A DNA stretch of 64,000 bases, from positions 2,108,001-2,172,000 of the forward strand of contig CAVWEY010000003.1 of NCBI GenBank assembly GCA_963754135.1, read 5' to 3'. Below, piece by piece: positions 55,502 through 64,000 of the stretch (positions are counted from its first letter, which is position 1; every line of letters starts with the position of its first letter). Below the pieces are notes generated by a model. It was given only the letters and a program-made list of their open reading frames with translations, was not told the DNA's origin and did no database searches. The position numbers and the translations under genes were made by a program. Origin of the DNA: JAJFUI01 sp963754135. GTDB lineage: Bacteria > Planctomycetota > Planctomycetia > Pirellulales > Thermoguttaceae.

Positions 55502-56097
55502 ATGTTCGAGCCCCGAGACGACGCCAACCCCGGCGGGCGGCCGCCCGTCCTGGATGAACAGAAACGCCGCATAATCATCGCCCTGCTGGCCAACGGCAGC
55601 AGCCGGCGGATGGCCGCCCACTACGTCCGCTGCTCACCCGCCACGCTCGTGCGGACCATGGACCGCGACCCCGACTTCGCCGCCGCTGTCGCCCAGGCTG
55701 AGGAGAGCACGGAGATCGACGCGCTGCGCCGCATCCGCAACGCCAGCCGCAACGAGCGTTACTGGCGGGCCGCCGCCTGGCTCTTGGAACGCCGCAACCC
55801 GCAGGAGTTCGCCCAGCGCCCGCCGCGGGCCTTCACCGACGAGCAAATCGTCCGGCTTTTCCGCCTCGCCGTCGACCCGTTCGTCGAGAAGATGTCGGAC
55901 AAGGACTTCGACGAGATGATGGAGCGGCTGGAGGCGCGCATGGCCGAAGTGCGGACCGATCCGCGGCTGGGGACCAGCCCGAAATTCCCGTTCCCGTCTG
56001 CGGCTGCCGATCCGTTCGCAACCCGCGAGCCGGCGCGTCTGCCGCCGACGGGGGAGTGCGACGATCCGGAATCGGCCGAAGGAGGGAGTTTCGCAAC

Positions 56098-57122
56098 AAC
56101 AGGGTTATTCAATTGACTCCACCTACCACAACCGGTAGTATGTGGGGATGGACGACACCTATCCTCGGACGATTCTCGATCTGGAGGATCGTTTCCGCAC
56201 GGAAGAGGACTGCCGGGCGTACCTGGCACGGTTGCGATGGCCCAATGGCTTTGTATGCCCGCGTTGTGGGCACCATGGCGGATGGCCGGCTACACGTGGT
56301 CGGTTGATTTGTAGGCGCTGTCGCGGCCAGGCGTCGGCGATCGCCGGAACGATCTTCCAAGATACGCACAAACCCTTGCGTCTATGGTTTCGGGCAATTT
56401 GGCAGGTAACCAGTCAAAAGCACGGGGCAAGCGCCCTGAACCTCCAACGAGTTCTCGGCTTGGGCAGCTATGTGACTGCATGGACGTGGTTGCATAAGTT
56501 GCGACGTGCTATGGTTCGCCCTGGCCGCGATCGCCTTGCCGGGCGAGTGGAGGTTGATGAGACCTACGTAGGGGGGGAAGGCAAACGGACGGGCAGTCGT
56601 AGTCTGGACAAGGCAATGGTAGTGATTGCCGCGGAAGAGGATGGGGCTGGGATCGGGCGTATCCGTATGGCACGGATTGTCACCGCGTCACGGATTTCCT
56701 TGCATCGCTTCATCCAAGCTTCGGTTGCGACTGGCAGCACGGTCCACACGGATGGAAACGCGTCATACACCGGATTAGACGGTATTGGCTATGTGCATGA
56801 GGTGACAGTTCTGACCGGTCGTGGGAAAGACGCGGCCACGGAATTGCTTCCGCGGATTCACAGGGTCGCCTCCCTCCTGAAACGCTGGCTACTAGGCACC
56901 CATCAAGGCGCAGTTCGTCCAAACTACCTGGACTACTATCTCGACGAATTTACCTTCCGTTTTAACCGACGCACCTCGCGATCCCGTGGCTTGCTCTTCT
57001 ATCGGTTGCTCGAACAAGCGATGCAGGTTGAACCGGTCCCCTATCGTACTATTGTCACCGAGGCCGCCGAGCCCTTCTGACTACAAGATATTGGGGGTGG
57101 TGGAGTCAATTGAATAACCCTG
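56098..57122. mobile_element. IS1595-family insertion sequence
   Basis: Perfect 24-bp terminal inverted repeats at 56100-56123 and 57099-57122 (starting CAGGGTTATTCAATTGAC). The 8-bp sequence TTCGCAAC is duplicated at 56090-56097 and 57123-57130, as expected for this family, with two extra A's at the left junction. It carries one intact transposase, so it may be recent and active. Confidence 0.9.
56148..57080 (+). CDS. IS1595-family transposase
   Basis: 310 residues, intact. An N-terminal zinc ribbon (CPRCGHHGGW ... CRRCRGQ) and a DDE domain (VEVDETYVGG, STVHTDGNASY, YLDEFTFRFNRRTS) place it in IS1595. ATG 56148 gives the usual MDDTYPRT start; GTG 56142 is an alternative. Confidence 0.93.
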   Translation: MDDTYPRTILDLEDRFRTEEDCRAYLARLRWPNGFVCPRCGHHGGWPATRGRLICRRCRGQASAIAGTIFQDTHKPLRLWFRAIWQVTSQKHGASALNLQRVLGLGSYVTAWTWLHKLRRAMVRPGRDRLAGRVEVDETYVGGEGKRTGSRSLDKAMVVIAAEEDGAGIGRIRMARIVTASRISLHRFIQASVATGSTVHTDGNASYTGLDGIGYVHEVTVLTGRGKDAATELLPRIHRVASLLKRWLLGTHQGAVRPNYLDYYLDEFTFRFNRRTSRSRGLLFYRLLEQAMQVEPVPYRTIVTEAAEPF

Positions 57123-57308
57123 TTCGCAACAGACCACCCCGATGAGGCGTCCGGCCAGTGGGAAGAGCCGTCGTCGCAAGACTATGTGGTGGAAGCGTTT
57201 CAGATCGTACCAACCCTCCCCCCGATGGTCGGGGCATGAAAGAGGCGGTGCGAAACCGAGGCCACGCCGGCAGGGGGTTGGATGTGAAAAGGAGGCCGCC
57301 GGGGTCGC

Positions 57309-59016
57309 TTAGCCCGGATTATTCGCAAGCGTTGCTTTCTTTCGCTGGTGGACGATAGGACTGCGATTGCGGAGTGGCGGGTGGCTCGGTTTGGCAAGGT
57401 AGAGACACAAGGCCCCCTTTCCCCCGTGGCCGAAAGCCGGTGGGCGCGGCGGAGGGAGTTGTCGTTGGGGCTAGCTCGTGTCAGAAGCCGCGGCGGCCAA
57501 GAGAAGAATCCGACGGCTGACCTGTTGAAAGTGGTGCAGGTAAGGCCAGTTCGATGAGAGTTCCACCACCACGCGACGAGTGGTTTCACGGACGTACGCG
57601 CCGACCTTAATCAAGCGTGTCCGCCAAGTGCAAGGCTGACCTTCGCCCAGCGGATCGTGCTCGCGACGGTGATTGTGCCAGCAGCGGCGTTGACGGCCGG
57701 CCAGCGCTTCGACGGGGACATCGCCGTTGGCCGGCAGAGGCGGTGGCGGATCGGCGACCGCCTGACGCATGTGGACCAGCAGGTTGTACGCCGCGGTGTG
57801 CAAGTAGAGGCGAAACAGGTTGGCGAAGTAACGGTGGTCGCTGAGCCGATCGGCCTGCAAGCCGGCCTTGAGTTCCTTGTTGCGGTTCTCGCTTTCGCCG
57901 CGGTCGGCGTAGCCGTCGTAAGCCGCGCCCGGCAGCACCAACGCGCCGGGGTGGTTGGTAACCACGGCCCGGCGGTTGGTCCCCTCGGCGTTGGCTTCGC
58001 ATTGGACGATCACCCAGCGTTGGGCGGGCCAGGCGTCGGCCCGATACCAGAACGCGGCGAACATCCGTTGTGCTTCGCCGGTGGCTTCGCGGCGAGCGAT
58101 CGCCTCGGCCAACAGCGGCTCGGTGAGCTTTTTCAACCGGGCGTTCATGCCCATGCCAAAGGTGTAGTCGATGTCCAGCCGCTCGCAAACCGCGTACATC
58201 CGCGGCACGCCCAACCCGCTGTCGCCGCGGACGTGAATCCGCACGTCCGGCCACGCCTCGCGCAAACGGCGGACCACGTATTCCACGTCGTCATCGGCGC
58301 CCAGCGCCGCGTGGGCCGTGCCGTAGAGCAGGCAGACGTCGAGCGCCAGTTCGTTTTCGGCGCAGGTGATGGCCCGCGGCAGGTATTGGTACTGGCCGTA
58401 GTAGCCGTGAAAGAAAGTCAATTGCTGTTGGCCGTGTGTCGCGTCGTCGAACGGGTCGATGTCCAAGGTCAGGTGCCGGGGAGGCGCGGAAAAGGCGGCC
58501 AGGAACTGGTCGATCAACACGTCGCGCAGTCGGAAGAACGATCGCGTGTCGATGGCGTTCTCGAAACGCGAGAGCGTGGGCTGGCTGGCCAGATCGCCGT
58601 CGGCTGTCGAGCGGTCGCAAAGGAGCTTGAAGATCGGATCGCTGCGCAGCACGTCGTGATCGTTCTGGTCGGGATAGTCGGCGAGGATGCCGTACACCCG
58701 CATCCGCGTCATTTCCAAGAAGGTGTGGTCAAGATAGCCGCCGTGCCGCCGATCGCGCAGCGCCTCGGCGAACCGCTGCGTCAGACCCAGCCGCTCGTCC
58801 AGTTGGCGAAAGGGCAACAGCCCCGCGTCGCTCGAAACCTGAGCCGCCCCGGGCTCTACCACAACCGCCTTGGATGTGAGAAAATCGAACGACACCTGAA
58901 AAGCAGACTGCTTAACCACAATATGCCTCCGTGGGTTGTCCAAGATGCTTGTTGACTAACACCTTAGACGCACACGGAGGCACTTTTGTTTGCAGACTTA
59001 CGAATAATCCGGGTTA
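57309..59016. mobile_element. IS1380-family insertion sequence
   Basis: Ends TTAGCCCGGATTATTCGCAAG (57309-57329, shown without its final base in the match) and the inverted CTTACGAATAATCCGGGTTA (58997-59016) match with two differences. A single transposase gene lies inside on the minus strand. No clear target duplication was found. 57330-57470 inside it shows no gene. Confidence 0.8.
57471..58919 (-). CDS. IS1380-family transposase
   Basis: 482 residues, intact. DDE-type with LTLDIDPFDDATHGQQQLTF (first acidic), VRIHVRGDSGLGVPRMY (second) and RGESENRNKELKAGLQADR (third), typical of IS1380. GTG 58919 is chosen because GGAGG lies six bases upstream; a TTG at 58943 is less likely. Confidence 0.9.
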   Translation of the reverse strand: MVKQSAFQVSFDFLTSKAVVVEPGAAQVSSDAGLLPFRQLDERLGLTQRFAEALRDRRHGGYLDHTFLEMTRMRVYGILADYPDQNDHDVLRSDPIFKLLCDRSTADGDLASQPTLSRFENAIDTRSFFRLRDVLIDQFLAAFSAPPRHLTLDIDPFDDATHGQQQLTFFHGYYGQYQYLPRAITCAENELALDVCLLYGTAHAALGADDDVEYVVRRLREAWPDVRIHVRGDSGLGVPRMYAVCERLDIDYTFGMGMNARLKKLTEPLLAEAIARREATGEAQRMFAAFWYRADAWPAQRWVIVQCEANAEGTNRRAVVTNHPGALVLPGAAYDGYADRGESENRNKELKAGLQADRLSDHRYFANLFRLYLHTAAYNLLVHMRQAVADPPPPLPANGDVPVEALAGRQRRCWHNHRREHDPLGEGQPCTWRTRLIKVGAYVRETTRRVVVELSSNWPYLHHFQQVSRRILLLAAAASDTS

Positions 59017-59044
59017 GCGAGTGTCAAAAAACAACTTTGGAGTT

Positions 59045-59109
59045 TTGTGGGACAGCCGCCCTCGGCTGTCCTGGCCGACACAGCACAGCCGAGGGCGGCT
59101 GTCCCACAA
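59045..59109. repeat. 25-bp perfect inverted repeat downstream of macA
   Basis: Arms 59045-59069 and 59085-59109 (TTGTGGGACAGCCGCCCTCG and complement) are exact. It lies between the IS1380 end and the adaptor gene; no gene is seen in 59017-59252. Confidence 0.8.
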
Positions 59110-59252
59110 GTTACTCTTGGATACCGGCTCGGCCGGAGAGGTCGGCCACCGGAAACGGACGAGGGGAATCGGCCGGCACGCGGCGTATGCCACGTCCGAA
59201 CATCCGCACACGGCGTGTGCGGACTACATTACGGGACTACGTTGCGCCGCCG

Positions 59253-60605
59253 TCAAGACCGGTTCCGGTGGCTTCTATGCACGCCCCGCGGCACGTCGAC
59301 CAGCCGGCTTCCGCGATCCTCGGCGGCTTCCGAGGCGCTCTCGGCCGCGGCGCTCCGCTGGCCGACCACCACCACCATCCCCTCTTTCACCTGCTGGCCG
59401 CTGATCTCGGTCATCGCGCCGTCGCTGGCGCCCGCCCGCACTTCGACGGGCCGGACGAACTGGCCGTCCTCGACCCACAGATAGCGGTGCTCTTCCCGCC
59501 CCATCGCCGCCTTGGACGGGCCGGCCTCTTCGGGCAGCGCCGTCAGCGACGGCCGGTCTTTCTCGCTTTCTTCATCGCCCACCGCGGGCAGGCCGGCGTC
59601 GCGCAGCTCGGGCGGCATCTGCTCCAGCCGCGGCCGCCAGCAAAGCGCCGCGTTGGGAACCATCAGCACGCCGTTGCGCTGGCCCACCTCGAATTGCAGG
59701 TCCGCCGTCAGGTAGGGCAACAGCCTGCCGTCGGAGTTGTCGGTCACGATCACCACCGTATACGCGACAGTGTCGCCCGTGGTGGTGGCCTTGAGCCGGA
59801 TTTGCGACACCCGCCCCCGGAACACCTCGCCCGGATAGGTGTCGACGGTGAATTGCACGGCCATGCCCGTCCGCACCTGCCCGATGTCCGATTCATTGAC
59901 TGCCGCCCAGACCTGCATCCGCCGCAAGTCCGTGGCGATGAGGAACAGGCTGGGGGCGTTGAAGGCGGCGACCACCGTCTCGCCCACGTTCGCCAGGCGG
60001 TCCAAAATCACCCCGTGCACCGGCGAGCGGATGATCGTGTTGTCGAGGTTCGTCTTGGCCAGCCGCAGCATGACCTCGTTCTGCCGGACGCAGGCCTTCT
60101 GCGAGGCCACGTAGGCCAACGCCGCCCGGTAGTTGGCCGTGACCGAATCGAAGTCGCTTTGGGCGATGGCGTTGGTGGGGAGCAGGCTCTTTGCCCGCCG
60201 CCATTCCTCCTCGGCCTGATCGAACTTGGCCTGGGCCTGGGCCAGGTCGGCCTGGGCACGTTGGAGGGTCGCCTCGGCGTTGTCCACCTGGGCCTTGTAG
60301 GCCGAATCGTCGATCATCGCCAGCACGGTCCCTTCCTGGACGACCGAGCCGAAGTCGATGATCTTCCTCTTGGCCGGGTCGCTGGGGTCGATGCCCAGGG
60401 TTTTGATCCGCCCGACCACCTGGGCGCCGACGTCGACGACCTCCTCCGGCTTGAGGGTTCCGGTAGCCGCGATGGTGGCGTGCAGGTCGCCGCGGCTGAC
60501 CTTGGTGGTATGGAAGGGGGGTGGGTTGGCTGCCCGCCGGGCAAAGTACACCGCCCCGCCTGCCACCAGGCCGGCCGCAATGAAGAAAGCCAGTGCCGTT
60601 CTCAT
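59253..60605 (-). CDS. MacA-like periplasmic adaptor (HlyD family)
   Basis: 450 residues. N-terminal anchor helix LAFFIAAGLVAGGAVYFARRA, biotinyl-lipoyl-like segments (IAATGTLKPEEVVDVGAQVVGRI; TIIRSPVHGVILDRLANVGETV), a coiled-coil hairpin (VDNAEATLQRAQADLAQAQAKFDQAEEEW) and beta-barrel parts (VQFTVDTYPGEVFRGRVSQIRL). It bridges an inner-membrane ABC or RND exporter to the outer membrane. GGAGG seven bases before ATG 60605 fixes the start. The expected MacB permease does not follow: an IS1380 lies about 240 bases downstream. The gene may have lost its partner here. Confidence 0.85.
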   Translation of the reverse strand: MRTALAFFIAAGLVAGGAVYFARRAANPPPFHTTKVSRGDLHATIAATGTLKPEEVVDVGAQVVGRIKTLGIDPSDPAKRKIIDFGSVVQEGTVLAMIDDSAYKAQVDNAEATLQRAQADLAQAQAKFDQAEEEWRRAKSLLPTNAIAQSDFDSVTANYRAALAYVASQKACVRQNEVMLRLAKTNLDNTIIRSPVHGVILDRLANVGETVVAAFNAPSLFLIATDLRRMQVWAAVNESDIGQVRTGMAVQFTVDTYPGEVFRGRVSQIRLKATTTGDTVAYTVVIVTDNSDGRLLPYLTADLQFEVGQRNGVLMVPNAALCWRPRLEQMPPELRDAGLPAVGDEESEKDRPSLTALPEEAGPSKAAMGREEHRYLWVEDGQFVRPVEVRAGASDGAMTEISGQQVKEGMVVVVGQRSAAAESASEAAEDRGSRLVDVPRGVHRSHRNRS

Positions 60606-60852
60606 CGAAACACCTCCATTTCGAGAGGGTAGGGCGGGCGGATCAGTCCCGGCGACGGGTTCCATTTTAGCCTATGGCTAGGGCCGGCGTCCACCCCCGT
60701 ATCGGCCGTTCGGGGTATGTTTCTTACCGGGGTTTGCCGCCGCCGGGTGCCCACGATTGTTCGCAACCAGTGAATTGGCAGGGGGTTGCGTGTCGCACTG
60801 TCTGCGGCCGATTGGCTAAGTCCCCGGCTGTATTGGCTGCTGAAAACGTCGT
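60606..60852. other. intergenic region between autotransporter and macA-like gene
   Basis: No gene or clear promoter recognised in about 250 bases. Confidence 0.4.
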
Positions 60853-63800
60853 TTACCACGTGATCTCGACGCCGCCACTGCCGACGTGGACGACCTCGGC
60901 GGCGTTGAACTGGACGTCGTAATTGGCGAACAGGCTGACGCGGTCGCGGATCGCCCAGGTGATGCCCGGCCCCATGACGGCCCAATCGCGGCCCAGATCG
61001 AGGCCGCGGATGGCAAAGCCCGCGCCGGGAAGCGCGTCGAACTCCGCGTCCACCAGCCCGGCCGTCTGACGCAGGAACTCGTGCATCCAGATCGCCCGGA
61101 AGGAAACGCCGACGGGCAAGCCGTCGCCGAAATCCAGTCGCCGGGTCAATCGGCCGCCCAGCAGGCCGCGGAGGCTGTTCAGTTGGGCGCCGCCAACGTC
61201 CAGGTCCATGCCGTCGGCGCCCGACTCCGCGAACGGCTCTTGCCGGAGATAGACGTACTGGAGCGCGGTGTAGGGTTGTAGGCCCCACTGCTCGCCGCGG
61301 AAGGTGTGGCCCCGCTCGATGTATGCTGCCGACTGCCAGCCGCAGTGGTCGCCCAGGGCCGTGGCTTCGATCGAGTCGAAGGCGATGGCCCGCCGTGCCA
61401 CGTAGGCGTCGTAACCGAAGCTGCCGGCCAGCAGCCAATAATCGTCGTCCACTTCGCGGACGAAGAACGCGCCGGCCTGGTGGTCGTCCACCTTGGCCGA
61501 TTGGTCAATGGTTTGCGTGGTGACGTGAAAGCCGCCGTAGCCGTAGAAGAAGCCGAGCCGGGAAGCAAAATCGAGGGGCCGTTGGATGGCCACGAGCGTC
61601 CCGTCGGTCGAATAGTCAGCGCCGTGGGCGTTGCCGTCGCCGAGGGCCTGGCCGGCCAGGCCATAGCCGACGGCCCAACCGCCCCACGGTAAATCGACGA
61701 TCGCCGGGCCGGCGCCGCCGCGGCTGAAACACGGGCAAACGTCTGCGAAAAGTTCGCCGCCCGGTGCGTACACGGCGTCGGAAAGGGCAATGCCCGGTGT
61801 GCCGGCGCAGCAGTTCACGGCGTCTGGCCGCAGCCGGTCGCTCAGTACGCGGTAGACGTTCGTGGTGTTCTGGATGCCGAGGCTCAAGAGCGAGGCGTAC
61901 AACTCGCCCTGCATCTGGCCGAGGCCCTGGCTGACGGCCTGGTCGCTGCCGATGGCGACCAGCCGGTCGGTGAGCCAATTGGACTGGCCGGCGTCGATGG
62001 CCGCGTCGAGCGGGGCCGCCGCGTTGCGAGCGTTCTGCGTGGTTGCCAAGTCGGCGAAGTCCTTGAACTTCAGCAGCAGCCCCCATTGGCTCGACTGCAC
62101 GATCCGCTTCGGCGTCACGCCGAGCGCGGAGGTGTCGATGGCGTCGAAGGTCCCTTCGATGTGGCCGGCCGAGGCGAGGAGATAGCCCCAGGACGGTCCG
62201 CCGGGCGTGGTCTTACTGAGCGCCAGCGTGCCGCCCAATTGCAGCGTGTCGGAGACGACGATCCGGTCGCACTGGCCGGCGTCGGCCAACTCGACCTCGA
62301 ACCGGCTGCCGGAGTCGAGCCGGAGGTTGCCGGCGAAGCTCAACGTGCCGATTGAGTGGCCGGGAGCCAAGAGCGAGCCGGCCAGCAACTGCGTTTCGGG
62401 GGCACAGATCAGTCCGTTGCCCACCAGGCTCATGCCGTTGCCGATCGGCAGCGTGCCGTCGGTTTCAAGCGTGCCGTCGACGGAGATTTGCCGGTGGATC
62501 AAGAGCGAGCCGGCGGTGAAGGAGAGGACGCCGCCGGACATAATGTCGAGGTTCTCGGCCTCCAGCGTGCCGCCGGTCAGGCGGACGGCCGACTGGCCGC
62601 CGATCCAGACGGTTCCACCCGCCGAGAGCCGCCCGCCGTCTTCGACCAGGACGGCGGCCGTGCCGCCGGTGACCCAATCGTTGCGGGTGGGCACGTCATC
62701 GTCGCTCTGCATCCAGCCGCCGATGAAGGCGTCTTGTTGGACGTTGAGCGTGCTTTGCGGGCCGGAGACGACCAGGGCGCCGGCCGAGCCGTCAAAGCCG
62801 GCAACGGTCAGATACCGGCACGCCGCCGAGGCGCCGTCGCGGACTGCCAGTGCGCCCTGGCCGGAGACGCCGACCCACAGGCTGTTGGCGACCTGCCAGA
62901 GCGAGCCGGCGCCGACCAATTGCACGGCCCCCTGGGCACCGGGCTCGTCGCCGATATATCCGTAGCCCGAGTAGGCGGTAGCCTGGTTCTGGATGAGCAT
63001 GGCGCCGGTGCCGGAGGAGCCGACGACCAGTGTTCCGCCGTAGAACTGGAGCTGGGTGCCGGGGTCGGTCAGTTCGACCTGCCCATTGGAGCCAGCCTCG
63101 GAGCCGACGTAGAAGGTGGATTCGCCGCCGGGACCGCCCAGCAGCCGGGCGCCCTGGCTGAGCGAGAGCGCGCCGGCGCCCTGGTAGCCGACGCAGAAAT
63201 CGTTTTGCAGTTGCCACGAGGTCCCGTTGCCCTGGAGGGTGACGGTTCCCGACGAGCCGGGCCGGTAGCCCAAGTAGCCGCCGTAGGAGGTGATCGTGGC
63301 GCCGCTGTCGGCCGAGAGTGTGCCCGTGCCGTATTCGCCCACGTCGATGTCGCCGCCGACGGCGAGCCGGGCTTGCGGGCCGGAGACGGTCACGGCGCCC
63401 ACGTCGGTCGGCTTCAGGCCCACGACCATGTGCCCGGTGTCTTCCTCGGTGGCCACCCCGACGTTGAACTGCGTGGGCTGACCGGCGCTCTGTATCGTCA
63501 GCCAGCCCTCGTTGGTGTATAAAGACGGATCGGCGCCGACCACGGCCAGGGCGTCCTGCGCTTCGACCCAATCCAGCAGGGCGTCGACGTCCGACTGAGA
63601 GACTTCTCCCAGGAACGTCCGGCCGCCGGCGGTGACGCTCCACGACTGGCCGTCGGCCAGCGCCATGTTCGGGGCCGAATAGACGGTTCCCGCGCCAACG
63701 GCCGTCAAGCCGCCGCCGCCCAGCGGGGCTTCGAGATAGGTCGTGTAGCGGGTGGCGTCGTCCTTGTGGGCCGACTCCAGCAGGGCCACCGCGGAGATTC

Positions 63801-64000
63801 CCATGCCGCTGGCGCTGAGCGGATCATCGCCGCCGTACTTCTGCAGCGCCGCAAGCACCTTGCTCTCAATCTGCTGGACGCTCTTGGTTCCTTTCTGGAC
63901 GATGCCGATCGAGACGTGGAAGGACGTGACCTCATCGTATTTCTTGGTTACGCCGGAGAGGCCCGAGGCGAGGTCGTCGGCCAGGTCCTGGGTCGCGTCT
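60853..64000 (-). CDS. autotransporter-type outer membrane protein (partial, N-terminus outside window)
   Basis: At least 1049 residues are visible; the reading frame stays open to the window edge (DATQDLADDLASGLSG and onward). The middle is a long beta-helical passenger with repeated LxVGxxGxGxLxxxxGA units (FCVGYQGAGALSLSQGARLL, LVVGSSGTGAMLIQNQA, LWVGVSGQGALAVRDGA). The C-terminal third is an autotransporter-like beta barrel (WAVGYGLAGQALG, RLGFFYGYGGFHVTTQ, VSLFANYDVQFNAAEVVHVGSGGVEITW) ending in Trp, as expected for barrel insertion. It is probably a surface or adhesion protein. The short N-terminal part (VAGDDPLSAS region) is of unknown type. Confidence 0.78.
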   Translation of the reverse strand, partial: DATQDLADDLASGLSGVTKKYDEVTSFHVSIGIVQKGTKSVQQIESKVLAALQKYGGDDPLSASGMGISAVALLESAHKDDATRYTTYLEAPLGGGGLTAVGAGTVYSAPNMALADGQSWSVTAGGRTFLGEVSQSDVDALLDWVEAQDALAVVGADPSLYTNEGWLTIQSAGQPTQFNVGVATEEDTGHMVVGLKPTDVGAVTVSGPQARLAVGGDIDVGEYGTGTLSADSGATITSYGGYLGYRPGSSGTVTLQGNGTSWQLQNDFCVGYQGAGALSLSQGARLLGGPGGESTFYVGSEAGSNGQVELTDPGTQLQFYGGTLVVGSSGTGAMLIQNQATAYSGYGYIGDEPGAQGAVQLVGAGSLWQVANSLWVGVSGQGALAVRDGASAACRYLTVAGFDGSAGALVVSGPQSTLNVQQDAFIGGWMQSDDDVPTRNDWVTGGTAAVLVEDGGRLSAGGTVWIGGQSAVRLTGGTLEAENLDIMSGGVLSFTAGSLLIHRQISVDGTLETDGTLPIGNGMSLVGNGLICAPETQLLAGSLLAPGHSIGTLSFAGNLRLDSGSRFEVELADAGQCDRIVVSDTLQLGGTLALSKTTPGGPSWGYLLASAGHIEGTFDAIDTSALGVTPKRIVQSSQWGLLLKFKDFADLATTQNARNAAAPLDAAIDAGQSNWLTDRLVAIGSDQAVSQGLGQMQGELYASLLSLGIQNTTNVYRVLSDRLRPDAVNCCAGTPGIALSDAVYAPGGELFADVCPCFSRGGAGPAIVDLPWGGWAVGYGLAGQALGDGNAHGADYSTDGTLVAIQRPLDFASRLGFFYGYGGFHVTTQTIDQSAKVDDHQAGAFFVREVDDDYWLLAGSFGYDAYVARRAIAFDSIEATALGDHCGWQSAAYIERGHTFRGEQWGLQPYTALQYVYLRQEPFAESGADGMDLDVGGAQLNSLRGLLGGRLTRRLDFGDGLPVGVSFRAIWMHEFLRQTAGLVDAEFDALPGAGFAIRGLDLGRDWAVMGPGITWAIRDRVSLFANYDVQFNAAEVVHVGSGGVEITW

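Larger units (their letters stand above)
55502..57239 (+). pseudogene. HTH protein resembling phage terminase small subunit, split by IS1595 element
   Basis: ATG 55502 (GAGG seven bases upstream) starts MFEPRDDANPGGRPPVLDEQKRRII, an HTH (ALLANGSSRRMAAHYVRCSPATLVRTM) and a helical part like those of terminase-small-subunit-like proteins in planctomycetes. The frame runs to GGSFA at 56097, where the IS begins. Removing the IS and one copy of TTCGCAAC restores the frame: GGSFATDHPDEASGQWEEPSSQ ... PPMVGA with a stop at 57237-57239, about 235 residues. No phage genes are nearby. Confidence 0.78.

Noticed and set aside
55502..56097. Prophage marker (terminase small subunit-like)
   Set aside because: No large terminase, portal or capsid genes nearby; such HTH proteins occur alone in planctomycetes.

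Overview
The window looks like a chromosomal segment of a GC-rich planctomycete, most likely of the Pirellulales type. The inference rests on several features: short membrane proteins with an N-terminal motif of the SLRSLMLFV kind, a stand-alone FlgI-like lipoprotein, an autotransporter-like outer membrane protein, Tat-exported sugar-phosphate isomerase relatives, and very many dispersed palindromic repeats placed inside and between genes. No taxonomic marker was searched, so this is inference from gene content and style.

Layout. 0-8 kb: a PAS-GGDEF diguanylate cyclase, tRNA-Arg(CCT), a receiver-histidine kinase with an overlapping FixJ-type regulator, a thiamine-binding protein, and a glcDEF glycolate oxidase operon. 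7.9-11.5 kb (minus): a large type-ISP-like methyltransferase/nuclease whose stop overlaps that of glcF. 11.7-16.5 kb: membrane, secreted, ECF sigma/anti-sigma, LRR and NYN-domain proteins. 16.7-24.8 kb: a SEC-C protein, flotillin FloA, a lactate permease, a DOMON/CBM9-like protein and a trypsin-like protease. 25-31.4 kb: a pentapeptide protein, a decayed toxin-antitoxin pair, a sugar isomerase, YjbQ, an HTH protein, an M28 peptidase, a response regulator, a 28-residue basic protein and a radical SAM protein. 31.6-37.8 kb (minus): SMC, a FlgI-like lipoprotein and YidD. 37.8-46.2 kb: an IS4-type element, then a type III restriction-modification operon (mod, res) with a REP-associated tyrosine transposase (RAYT) lodged between its genes. 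46-51 kb: a histidine kinase, rpsO and pnp. 51.3-55.2 kb (minus): a third methyltransferase with a small nuclease-like partner. 55.5-59 kb: an HTH gene split by an IS1595 element, then an IS1380 element. 59.2-64 kb (minus): a MacA-like adaptor and an autotransporter that runs off the end.

Two themes cut across the annotation. First, palindromic elements are everywhere. One family, GTAG plus a hairpin with a TCC/GGA loop, occurs as inverted GTAG...CTAC pairs; one pair encloses the RAYT, and four smaller pairs sit inside the neighbouring mod and res genes. A second family (arms ending CACGC/GCGTG around GGA or TCC) sits inside glcD, glcE, glcF and the lactate permease and supplies the glcE stop and probable glcF start. 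Its outer arms differ from copy to copy but always stay complementary. At least eight other inverted-repeat families are present.

Second, about 20 single-base frame breaks occur in otherwise well-conserved genes (glcF, the ISP-like enzyme, lctP, smc, mod, res, the third methyltransferase, the IS4 transposase and others), while genes such as pnp, glcD and macA are intact. This suggests sequence or assembly errors more than mass gene decay. I therefore report these loci as single genes spanning the breaks and mark the approximate positions.
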